Source of the DNA: Pontitalea aquivivens
GTDB lineage: Bacteria > Pseudomonadota > Alphaproteobacteria > Rhodobacterales > Rhodobacteraceae
DNA length: 64,000 bases
Direction of reading: 5' to 3'
NCBI RefSeq assembly: GCF_046507575.1
Contig: NZ_JBKFEY010000009.1
Location: forward strand, 1-64,000
Shown: positions 24,516 through 32,748 of the stretch, one piece after another
How positions within the stretch are numbered: position 1 is the first letter of the stretch
Layout: each line of letters starts with the position of its first letter
Made by a program: the position numbers and the translations under genes
The notes under the pieces: generated by a model
Told to the model about the DNA's origin: nothing
The model's input: only the letters and a program-made list of their open reading frames with translations
Databases searched by the model: none

Positions 24516-25754
24516 GTGATCAAGATATTGCATACCGCCGACATTCATCTGGATTCGCCGCTGAAATCGCTGGCGCTGCGCGATGCGGACCTGCGTGAGG
24601 TGGTGCAGACCGCCACCCGCACCGCGCTGCGCCGGATCGTCGATGCGGCCCTTGCCGAGGGCGTGGCGGCGGTGCTGATCGCGGGCGATCTGTTTGACGG
24701 GGCCGAACGCAGCGCCAGGACCGCCGCCTGGCTGACCGGCCAGCTGGACCGGCTGCGCGCCGCCGGGATCGCGGTGTTCTACATCAAGGGCAATCACGAT
24801 GCCGAAAACCCGATCACCGGCGAAACCAGCCTGCCCGACAATGTGCATGTCTTCGATGGCCGGGGCGGCAAGGTGCAGCTGGCCGACACCGGGATCTGGA
24901 TCCACGGCGTCAGCTTCAGCGGCCGCCACGCCCCCGAAAGCCTGCTGGGCAAGTTTCCCGCCCCGGTGCCGGGGGCGGTGAACATCGCGATGCTGCACAG
25001 TTCGCTTTCCGGGGCGGCGGGGCATGATGTCTATGCCCCCTGCGCCGTGGCCGACCTTGCCGCGATGGGGTTCGACTATTGGGCACTGGGGCATGTCCAC
25101 AAGCGCCAGATCCATGCCACCCGCCCCTGGATCGTGATGCCCGGCTGCCCGCAGGGGCGCGACATCGGCGAGGCGGGGCCGAAATCGGCCAGCCTGCTGC
25201 GTATCGGCGGGTCCGGGATTGCGGTGGACGAGGTGCCGACCTCGGCCGCGGAATTTCTGGATCTTGCGGTCGATGTCACCGGGCTTGAAAGCGACGATGC
25301 GATCCGCCAGCACCTGCGCGGCCGCCTGCGGGGGATGGCGGGTGATCTGCGGTCGGATGCGGGGCTGGTGCGGCTGACGCTGACGGGGACCAGCGCACGG
25401 ATGTGGCACATCCTGCGCGATCAGGACAACTGGGACGAACTGGCGCGGGCCACCGCGCGCGACACCGGATCGCTGTGGATCGAAAAGGTGGGCTTCGACC
25501 TGCGCGCCCCCCGGGGCGGGGGTGCCGCCCTGTCGGCGGTGGATGAACTGGGCCGGCTGATGGACACCATCCGCCACGAACCCGGCTTTCAGGCCGAGCT
25601 GACCGCGACGATTGAGGCGATGATGGCCGAACTGTCCCCGGGCCGCCGCGCCGCGCTGATCCCTGATGAAGCCCGCGCCACCGCCCTTGGCCAGCATCTG
25701 GCCGAACGGGGGGCCGCGCGGATCCTGGCGGCGATGAAGGGGGCGGCGGAATGA
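24516..25754 (+). CDS. Metallophosphoesterase, SbcD/YhaO-like DNA repair nuclease subunit
   Basis: 412 residues from the GTG at 24516 (AGGGG upstream), beginning VIKILHTADIHLDSP. All calcineurin-type phosphoesterase motifs are present: D-x-H in HTADIHLDSP, GDLFDGAERS, KGNHDAENP, the histidine in MLHSSLSG and GHVHKRQ. These bind two Mn ions in Mre11/SbcD nucleases. The C-terminal 160 residues form the capping region. It overlaps the large ATPase gene by four bases (ATGA), the arrangement of YhaO-YhaN and SbcD-SbcC pairs that process DNA ends or hairpins. Confidence 0.92.
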   Translation: MIKILHTADIHLDSPLKSLALRDADLREVVQTATRTALRRIVDAALAEGVAAVLIAGDLFDGAERSARTAAWLTGQLDRLRAAGIAVFYIKGNHDAENPITGETSLPDNVHVFDGRGGKVQLADTGIWIHGVSFSGRHAPESLLGKFPAPVPGAVNIAMLHSSLSGAAGHDVYAPCAVADLAAMGFDYWALGHVHKRQIHATRPWIVMPGCPQGRDIGEAGPKSASLLRIGGSGIAVDEVPTSAAEFLDLAVDVTGLESDDAIRQHLRGRLRGMAGDLRSDAGLVRLTLTGTSARMWHILRDQDNWDELARATARDTGSLWIEKVGFDLRAPRGGGAALSAVDELGRLMDTIRHEPGFQAELTATIEAMMAELSPGRRAALIPDEARATALGQHLAERGAARILAAMKGAAE

Positions 25755-28700
25755 TGCGCCTGCGCCGCCTGTCGCTGGATCTGTTCGGGCATTTTTCCGG
25801 CAAGACCTATGATTTCGGGCCCCCCGACCCCGGCGCGCCGGATTTCCATGTGATCTATGGCCCGAATGAGGCTGGCAAGACCACCACGATGGAGGCCTTC
25901 CTGCGGCTGTTATACGGCTTTCCGCATCACGATGCCTATGGCTTCCTGCATCAGCGCAAGAACCTGCAGGTGTCGGGCATTCTGGATATCGACGGCCAGT
26001 CGCGCGCGCTGACGCGGTTGCCCACGCGGGCGGGGTCGTTGCTGGATGACACCGGCACCCCCCTGCCCGAGGCGGTCCTGCAGGCCCATCTGGGCGGTCT
26101 GGCCGAGGATGACTATCGCCAGCTTCTGTGCCTGGACGATGAAACCATCGAACGCGGCGGCCAGGACATCGCCAACAGCAAGGGCGACATCGGGCGGCTT
26201 CTGTTTTCCGCCGCGGCCGGCGTCAGCGACCTGACCGGCGTTCTGGATCAGATCCGCGCGCAGGCCGATGCGCTGTATCGCAAGCGCGCCAGCACCACCG
26301 AAATGGCCCGGCTGCGCAAGGATCTGGCCGAGGTCGAGGCGCGCATCAAGGCCGCCGATATCCCCGCCACCGCCCTGCGCAGGCTGCGCCAGGTACATGA
26401 CACCGCCCGCCAGGCCGAAGCCGCGATCCGTGCGGGCCGCGATGATCTGCGCCGCCGCCATGCGCAGGAAACCGCGCGCGCCGCGGCGCTGCCGCTTCTG
26501 GCGGAAATCGCCGCGCTGGATGCGGATCTGGCGCCCCATGCCGATTACCCCGACCATCTGGACATCAACCCCGAGGATCTGGTTGACCTGCTGACCCGCC
26601 AGACCCGCGCCCGCGCCGGTCTGGACCGGCAGGCCGGGGACATCGCGGATCTGTCGCAAAGGCGCGCCGCGATCACGCGCCACCCCGACCGGCTGGATCT
26701 GCGGCGCCAGCTGGCCGATCTGGCGGATCTGCGCGCCCGCCACACCACCGCCGACAAGGACCTGCCCCGGCGGCGCAAGACGGTGCAGGACCATCTGGAC
26801 CAGATGGCCCGGATCGCGCGCGATCTGGGCGCGGGTGATGGCACCGAGCCCGTCGCGCTGGTGCTGCCGCAGGCCGGGCTTGCCGAACTGGCCCGCGCGC
26901 GCGATGCCCGGCACATGGCGGCGCGCGCACGGGACGCGGCGGATGCAGAGGTCGCCGATTGCGCCGACCGGCTGGAACAGGCCCGCGCCCGGCTGGCCGC
27001 GCTGGATGCGGGGGCGCCTGCGGCCACCGGACTTGGCGCCATTCTGGCGCGATTTTCGGTCGATACGCTGGCGCCAGAACACGCCGCCGCCTGCCGGGCC
27101 ATCGCCGATGCGCGGCTGCGCCTGCGCGAGGCGCTGGATGCCCTGGCCCTGCACGACCGCGCCTTTGACAGCCTGCCGCCCGCCCCCCTGGCCACCGACG
27201 CGGCCGAGGATCTGGCCGCGCGCCACCGCAGGTCGACCGAACGCCTGGCGCTGGCGCGCGATACGCGGGACGCGCGCCAGAACGAACTGGCCGCGCTGAG
27301 CGCGCAGATCGACCGCGCCACCACCGGGCAGGGCCTGGCGGATGATGCCGCGGCCGCCCAGCAGATCGCGCAGCGCGATGACCTGTGGGCTCGCCACCGC
27401 GCGGCGCTGACGGCGGACACCGCCGAAGCCTTTGCCGCGCAGATGGCACGGGTGGATGCCACCGCCGCCGCCCGGCTGGCGCGCGCCGCCGATCTGGGTC
27501 AGCTGCGGCACATGCAGCTGTGCCAGGCCGAGCTGGCCGAACAGCTGCGCCAGGCGCAGGACCAGACCGCCGCGCTGGAAGGCGCGCTGCATGATCTGGA
27601 CCGCGCCGTGGCCGATGCCGCCCGTGCCGCAGGCCTGCCCGAAACAATCACCGCCCCGGCGCTGGCCGGCTGGCTGCGCAAACGCGATGAGGCCACGCGC
27701 GCACAACGCCTGCTGGACCATGCCCGGGCCGATCACACCCCGGTGCTGGATCAGGCCGCCCGCCTGCAGGATGCGCTGACCCCGCATGTGCCACTGGAAA
27801 CCCCGGGTTTCGACGCGGTGGTCGCTGCGGCCCGGGCCATCGCCCGCGCGGAACAGGCCCATGAAACCCAGCGCGCCACGGCGGACCGCGCCTGCGCCGA
27901 TCTGGGCGCGGAACTGGACCGGCGGATCGCCCGGCGTGACGATCTGGCCCGCGATCAGGCGGCCGCGGCGGACCACTGGGCCGCGCTGGTCACCCGGGTC
28001 TTCGGCACGACGCTGGATGCGGATACGCTGGATCGGGGCTTTGACGGGCTGCAGGCGCTGCGCGAGGTGGATCTGCAGCGGATCGGCGCGGACCGGCAGG
28101 TCCGGGCGATGCAGGCCGATCAGGCAGAGTTTGCCGACCGCATCGCGGCACTGGCCCGGGCCCATGGCATCGACCCCGGGCCCGCCCCTGATGCCTTTGC
28201 CGCGCTGCACGATCTGGCCGAGGCCGCGCAGCAGGCCGAAACCCTGCATGCCGATCTGGGCACAGCGATTGCCGATGCGACAGCGGCGCGCGACGATGCC
28301 GCGCGTACGCTGGACCTTATCGCGCAGGATGTCGCGCGGCTGGGCGCGATCTTTCCCACCCATGTGCCCACCGACACCCTGGCCGACCTGCGCCACGCCG
28401 TCGCCACCGCGCAAGAGGTGATCGAAAAACGCCGCCGCCGCGCCGCGCTGGTGGGGCAGGTCTGCGCGGGCCTTGGCCTGCCCGATCTGGCCGCCGCGCG
28501 TCAGGCCACCGCCGATTGCACCGCGCCGGACCTGGCCGCAACCATCGCCACGCTGGAGGCGGATCTTGACGCGATCGACAGCCAACTGGCCCAGGCGATC
28601 GAGGCACGCAGCACCGCCGCGCATGACCTTGGCCAGATCACCGCCGACAATGACGTGGCCGCGCTGACCGAACGCAAGGCCACGCTGGAGGCGCAGATCG

Positions 28701-29191
28701 AAGATGCCGCGCTGCGCTATCTGGAACTGGATCTGGGCCACCGGCTGGCGGACGAAGCGATCCGGCGCTATCGTGATGCCCACCGCAGCACCATGATGCA
28801 GGCCACCGAACAGGCCTTTGCCGCGCTGACCAATGGCGCCTACACGCGGCTGATGTCACAGCCGCAGGGCCATGGCGAGACCCTGCTGGCGGTGGATGCC
28901 GCGGGCAGCGCGAAACAGGCGCAGGACATGTCCAAGGGCACAAGGTTTCAACTGTATCTGGCGCTGCGGGCGGCGGCCTATGAACAGTTGGCCGCGCAGG
29001 GCGTCTGCCTGCCGTTCTTCTGCGACGACATCTTTGAAACCTTTGACGAGGATCGCACCCGCGCCGCCTGTGGCCTGATGGCGCGGATCGGACGGACGGG
29101 CCAGGCGATCTACCTGACCCATCACCGCCATGTCGTCGATATCGCGCGCGCAGCCTGTGGCAGCGGGGTCAGGGTGCACGAACTGGGCTAG
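25751..29191 (+). CDS. SMC-like AAA ATPase, YhaN family (SbcC-like)
   Basis: 1146 residues. N-terminal Walker A region VIYGPNEAGKTTTMEAFLRL near residue 38, a long Ala/Arg/Asp/Leu-rich coiled-coil middle (about residues 170-1000) and a C-terminal half-site with GTRFQLYLALRAAAYEQLA and Walker B LPFFCDDIFETFDEDRT. This is the YhaN/SbcC architecture in which the two terminal halves form one ATPase and the coiled coils fold back. There is no CxxC zinc hook in the middle, which fits YhaN rather than Rad50/SbcC. It works with the phosphoesterase encoded upstream. Confidence 0.92.
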   Translation: MMRLRRLSLDLFGHFSGKTYDFGPPDPGAPDFHVIYGPNEAGKTTTMEAFLRLLYGFPHHDAYGFLHQRKNLQVSGILDIDGQSRALTRLPTRAGSLLDDTGTPLPEAVLQAHLGGLAEDDYRQLLCLDDETIERGGQDIANSKGDIGRLLFSAAAGVSDLTGVLDQIRAQADALYRKRASTTEMARLRKDLAEVEARIKAADIPATALRRLRQVHDTARQAEAAIRAGRDDLRRRHAQETARAAALPLLAEIAALDADLAPHADYPDHLDINPEDLVDLLTRQTRARAGLDRQAGDIADLSQRRAAITRHPDRLDLRRQLADLADLRARHTTADKDLPRRRKTVQDHLDQMARIARDLGAGDGTEPVALVLPQAGLAELARARDARHMAARARDAADAEVADCADRLEQARARLAALDAGAPAATGLGAILARFSVDTLAPEHAAACRAIADARLRLREALDALALHDRAFDSLPPAPLATDAAEDLAARHRRSTERLALARDTRDARQNELAALSAQIDRATTGQGLADDAAAAQQIAQRDDLWARHRAALTADTAEAFAAQMARVDATAAARLARAADLGQLRHMQLCQAELAEQLRQAQDQTAALEGALHDLDRAVADAARAAGLPETITAPALAGWLRKRDEATRAQRLLDHARADHTPVLDQAARLQDALTPHVPLETPGFDAVVAAARAIARAEQAHETQRATADRACADLGAELDRRIARRDDLARDQAAAADHWAALVTRVFGTTLDADTLDRGFDGLQALREVDLQRIGADRQVRAMQADQAEFADRIAALARAHGIDPGPAPDAFAALHDLAEAAQQAETLHADLGTAIADATAARDDAARTLDLIAQDVARLGAIFPTHVPTDTLADLRHAVATAQEVIEKRRRRAALVGQVCAGLGLPDLAAARQATADCTAPDLAATIATLEADLDAIDSQLAQAIEARSTAAHDLGQITADNDVAALTERKATLEAQIEDAALRYLELDLGHRLADEAIRRYRDAHRSTMMQATEQAFAALTNGAYTRLMSQPQGHGETLLAVDAAGSAKQAQDMSKGTRFQLYLALRAAAYEQLAAQGVCLPFFCDDIFETFDEDRTRAACGLMARIGRTGQAIYLTHHRHVVDIARAACGSGVRVHELG

Positions 29192-29198
29192 GGCGCCG

Positions 29199-30572
29199 TC
29201 ACAGCCAGCCCAGCAGCCGCCACCAGACCCAGTCCAGCGGCACCAGCGCCACCAGCGTGATCGCCGCCAGGGGCACGGTCACCCGCACGATATGGCGCAT
29301 CTTTTCGCCCGACAGCTGCATCGCCAGGATCAGCGGTGCCAGCTGATAGGGAAAGACCGCGCTGGAAAAGCCCAGAACCTGCGTCATCAGCACCGCATCC
29401 AGCGTCATGCCCGTGGCATTGGCCAGATCCTGCGCCATCGGCGTCAGCACCGTGGGCACGCCGGGATTGGTGGTCACCAGCCCGGTCAGCAATGACAACG
29501 CCGACAGCGAGGCAAAGTTGACAAGGCTGCGCCCTTCCTGCAGCGGCAACAGGTCCTGCAGCACGCGGCCCACCACCGCCCCCAGCCCCGAGGCATTGAC
29601 CAGCGCGCCCAGCCCCAGCGCCGCCGCCACGAACAGCACCATCCCGAAATCGACCGAGGCGTTGAAGTTCCTGGGCGCGATCACACCCACCCGGGGCAGC
29701 AGCAGCACCACCGCCGTGGCAATCCCGATCCAGGCGGGGCCGACGCCGTGGATCGTGTCGGTCATCCACAACAGAAGCGTCACCCCCAGCACCAGCGCCA
29801 GGCGCCATTGCGGCGCGGTCAGCGGGCCTGCGGGGGCCGTTGCCTCATGCGCCGTGGCGGCGATGCGTTCGGGGAACAGCATCACCACCAGCGCGATCGC
29901 AATGGCCGATTTCACCACCCCCAGCACCGGATAATGCAGTGCCAGATATGAGGTATAGGAAAATTCGACGCCATAGATCGTCTCGGCCGCGCCGGCCAGG
30001 ATCATGTTGGGGATGTTCGAGGGCAGAATCGCAAAGCCGGGCATGTTGCACGCCAGCGCCAGCGCGACCGCAAGCCCGATGCGCCCGCGCGACCCCGCCT
30101 TCAGCCCCAGTTGTTCGGCCAGCGCCATGCCCACCGGCACCAGCACCACCGCGCGCCCCACCGAGGACGGCATCACAAAGCCAAGCGCCATCGCCACCAC
30201 GGTCATCACCGCCACCAGCCGCAGGTAGCTGTGCCCGACACAGGGCGCCAGCACCCCCGCCAGCCGCGCGCCCAGCCCGGTTTCCCGGATCGCCGCCCCG
30301 ATTACAAAGCCCGAAATGATCAGCCAGACCGCGGCAGAGCCAAAACCCGCAAAGATCAGGTCAGGCGGCGCCAGCCCGGAAATCAGCACCGCGCCGAAAA
30401 AGATCAGCGCGGTCACGAAGGGCGGCACCAGACCCGTGCTCCACAGCGCCAAGGTGACGACGATCACCGCGGCGCTGGCGCCAAGGGGTTGGGCCACCGG
30501 ACCCAGCAACAGCCACAGCGCAAGGCCGCAGGCGGCCAGAAACAGATAACGCGACATGCCCCCGATCAGCAT
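29199..30572 (-). CDS. SLC13/DASS-type anion permease
   Basis: 457 residues and about eleven membrane helices. GLVPPFVTALIFFGAVLIS, FVMPSSVGRAVVLVPVGMAL and the second-half VTTNPGVPTVLTPMAQDLA correspond to the paired Ser-Asn-Thr-type motifs of the divalent-anion:sodium symporter family, here in divergent form. First ATG kept because AGGGG is six bases upstream. Its gene diverges from the AraC regulator (96-base gap) and ends seven bases from the end of the YhaN gene. A di- or tricarboxylate is the likely substrate. Confidence 0.85.
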   Translation of the reverse strand: MLIGGMSRYLFLAACGLALWLLLGPVAQPLGASAAVIVVTLALWSTGLVPPFVTALIFFGAVLISGLAPPDLIFAGFGSAAVWLIISGFVIGAAIRETGLGARLAGVLAPCVGHSYLRLVAVMTVVAMALGFVMPSSVGRAVVLVPVGMALAEQLGLKAGSRGRIGLAVALALACNMPGFAILPSNIPNMILAGAAETIYGVEFSYTSYLALHYPVLGVVKSAIAIALVVMLFPERIAATAHEATAPAGPLTAPQWRLALVLGVTLLLWMTDTIHGVGPAWIGIATAVVLLLPRVGVIAPRNFNASVDFGMVLFVAAALGLGALVNASGLGAVVGRVLQDLLPLQEGRSLVNFASLSALSLLTGLVTTNPGVPTVLTPMAQDLANATGMTLDAVLMTQVLGFSSAVFPYQLAPLILAMQLSGEKMRHIVRVTVPLAAITLVALVPLDWVWWRLLGWL

Positions 30573-30668
30573 CGGTTCCCCTTTCCGTGGTGCAACGAAC
30601 AGGCCCCGGGCTTGCCGGGGCGGCCGGTCCCACCTAAATCAGCGCGAAAGGCGTGAAAAGGAACTATC

Positions 30669-31529
30669 TTGCCAAAACATGTCGCCAATCCGCCAACCGC
30701 GCCCCGCAGCGCCCACAAGGGCGCCCACAAGCCCGCGGGCGATGGCGATGGCGCGCCGCGGCTGGATCCGGTGGACCTTGCCTATCTGCGCGATCCGGCC
30801 CGGCCCGTGCTGGCCCATGCCCGCGACCTGGCCGCCGGGTCGGTGGTGCCGCGCCACGCCCATCCGCGCGCGCAGCTGCTGCGCGCGGCCAGCGGGCTGT
30901 TGCGGATTGCCACCGAAGATGTGGTCTGGCTGGTGCCGCCGGGCTTTGCCGTCTGGATCCCCGGCGATGTCACGCATGAGGTCTGGATTGAAACCGATGC
31001 GCGGATGTCGAACCTGTATTTCGACCCCAGCGTCGCGGTGCGCCCCACTGCCACCTGCGAGGTTCTGTTCGTCTCGCCCCTGCTGCGGCTGGTGATCGAA
31101 CGGATGCTGGAAGCCCCGGGCGCGGACCCGTTCCGCCATCTGGGCGCGGTGGCGCGCGATGAAATCGCCCGCGCCGGGGCCGCGCCGCTGGACCTGCCGG
31201 CAGGCAATGATCCGCGCCTGCGCCGGATCACGCGGCATCTGGGCCGCTTTCCGCAGGATGACCGCACCCTGCCCGAACTGGCGGCCGGGGCGGCGGCCAG
31301 CCCGCGCACGATCGAACGGCTGTTTCGCGCCGAAACCGGGCTGGGCTTTCGCCAGTGGCGCACCCGGGCGCGACTGATGCAGGCGGTGGCGCGGCTGGAA
31401 CGGGGCGAAAGTTCCACCCGCATCGCCTATTCGCTGGGCTATCGCAGTGTCAGCGCCTTCGTGGCGGCCTTTCGCCGCGAATTCGGCCGCACGCCGCAGG
31501 CCTGGTTCCGCGACCCGGCCCCGGACTGA
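30669..31529 (+). CDS. AraC-family transcriptional regulator
   Basis: 286 residues from a TTG start at 30669, chosen because AAAAGGA stands eight bases upstream; no better ATG follows before conserved sequence. N-terminal cupin sensor domain (AGSVVPRHAHPRAQLLRAAS, WIPGDVTHEVWI) and C-terminal double helix-turn-helix (AAASPRTIERLFRAETG and STRIAYSLGYRSVSAFVAAF, then FRREFGRTPQAWF). It diverges from the SLC13-type permease gene and most likely controls it. Effector unknown. Confidence 0.92.
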   Translation: MPKHVANPPTAPRSAHKGAHKPAGDGDGAPRLDPVDLAYLRDPARPVLAHARDLAAGSVVPRHAHPRAQLLRAASGLLRIATEDVVWLVPPGFAVWIPGDVTHEVWIETDARMSNLYFDPSVAVRPTATCEVLFVSPLLRLVIERMLEAPGADPFRHLGAVARDEIARAGAAPLDLPAGNDPRLRRITRHLGRFPQDDRTLPELAAGAAASPRTIERLFRAETGLGFRQWRTRARLMQAVARLERGESSTRIAYSLGYRSVSAFVAAFRREFGRTPQAWFRDPAPD

Positions 31530-31709
31530 GACACAGGCGCGACCGAACCGTTGCAAGGGCCGGGCAATGAACGGTGCCCACGACCTGATGCAGGGGTTTG
31601 CCACGTTCCCTGCCCCGCCGGTTTCGTCGCCGGCCCTGCTGACCGCTGTTTCCGTTGCGCAAGCGCGAACCGGCGCACGGCACCGACCAGCCGCCACCGC
31701 GCGGCGCCC

Positions 31710-32597
31710 CTAACGTGCGGCGGCCTTCACCATGTCGATCAGCGCGGTGAACTGCTGGCCCAGCGGGTTGGTCCTGCGCCAGACCAGGCCGATGGTGCGT
31801 TCAGGCACCGGCGCGGGCAGGCGCGCGACCGACACCGGCGCGGTGCTGGTTTCGATCGCCACCGCCATCTGCGGGATCAGCGTGACCCCGATCCCCGCCC
31901 CCACCATCTGCACCAGGGTGGACAGGGAACTGCCTTCCATCAGGTCGCTGGGGGCGGTCGCGGACATCTTGCAAAACGACAGGGCCTGATCGCGGAAACA
32001 GTGCCCCTCTTCCAGCAGCAGCAGGCGCATGGTGCGCAGGGTTTCCGGGTTCGGCACCGGGCGCGCGGCGTCGGTAGCGGGGCGGACCAGCACGAATTCC
32101 TCGGTGAACAGCGGATGTTCGGCCAGCGAGGGTTCGGATACCGGCAGCGCCACGATGGCCACATCCAGCCGGCCTTCGTTCAGATCCTCGACCAGCTTGC
32201 CGGTCACCGCCTCACGCGGGCGCAGGTCAAGATCGGGAAAGCGCGCGCCCAGCACCTGGATCACCCGGGGCAGCAGATAGGGCGCGACCGTCGGGATCAC
32301 CCCGATCCGCAACCGCCCCGTCAGCGGCCCGGCCGAGGCGCGGGCCAGATCGGCCAGATCCTCAATCGCGCGCAGGATCGCATGGGCGCGTGCGGCAAAG
32401 GCCTCGCCCGTCGCGGTCAGCCGGATCTGGCGCGCGCCCCGTTCGATCAGCGGCGTGCCCAGGATCTGTTCCAGTTCCTTCATCTGCAGCGACAGCGCCG
32501 GTTGCGAGATGGAACAGGCCTCGGCGGCGCGGCCAAAATGGCCGTGCTGGGCAAGCGCCTCAAAGTAGCGCAGGTGGCGGATCGAGATTTGATTCAT
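31710..32597 (-). CDS. oxyR: Hydrogen-peroxide sensor and regulator OxyR (LysR family)
   Basis: 295 residues. LysR helix-turn-helix (FGRAAEACSISQPALSLQMK) and an effector domain with the two redox cysteines C200 and C209 in EEGHCFRDQALSFC, the same spacing as C199/C208 of E. coli OxyR. Disulfide formation by peroxide turns the protein into an activator. Divergent from katG across 151 bases, the standard arrangement for OxyR with its target. No other LysR family shares the paired cysteines, so confidence is high. Confidence 0.96.
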   Translation of the reverse strand: MNQISIRHLRYFEALAQHGHFGRAAEACSISQPALSLQMKELEQILGTPLIERGARQIRLTATGEAFAARAHAILRAIEDLADLARASAGPLTGRLRIGVIPTVAPYLLPRVIQVLGARFPDLDLRPREAVTGKLVEDLNEGRLDVAIVALPVSEPSLAEHPLFTEEFVLVRPATDAARPVPNPETLRTMRLLLLEEGHCFRDQALSFCKMSATAPSDLMEGSSLSTLVQMVGAGIGVTLIPQMAVAIETSTAPVSVARLPAPVPERTIGLVWRRTNPLGQQFTALIDMVKAAAR

Positions 32598-32619
32598 AAA
32601 ACTTTCATATCGCAGCGAT

Positions 32620-32637
32620 TAGAAAATGAAAATTCTA
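32620..32637. promoter_or_regulatory. Candidate OxyR site between oxyR and katG
   Basis: TAGAA-N8-TTCTA, a perfect 5-bp inverted repeat in the only AT-rich stretch of the 151-base divergent region, lies just upstream of the oxyR start. A CTAT element follows about 15 bases further on. It resembles the ATAG/CTAT half-sites of OxyR but the spacing is not the classic 7-base pattern, so this is a candidate only. Confidence 0.45.
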
Positions 32638-32748
32638 TTTATCAAACGCCTGTGCTATCCGTGATTCCAATCGACAGGGGGGCGCGGATCTGCGATCCCC
32701 CGAACGGTTCAAAGTTGTGACGTTTGATGGCCTTGGCCGGAGGAAAAG

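Noticed and set aside
25910..28783. 957-codon open frame on the minus strand
   Set aside because: Antisense to the YhaN-like ATPase gene, compositionally biased and without any motif.
31530..31709. Small ORF between the AraC and oxyR genes
   Set aside because: Low-complexity product without a ribosome site in a convergent intergenic gap; nothing supports a gene there.
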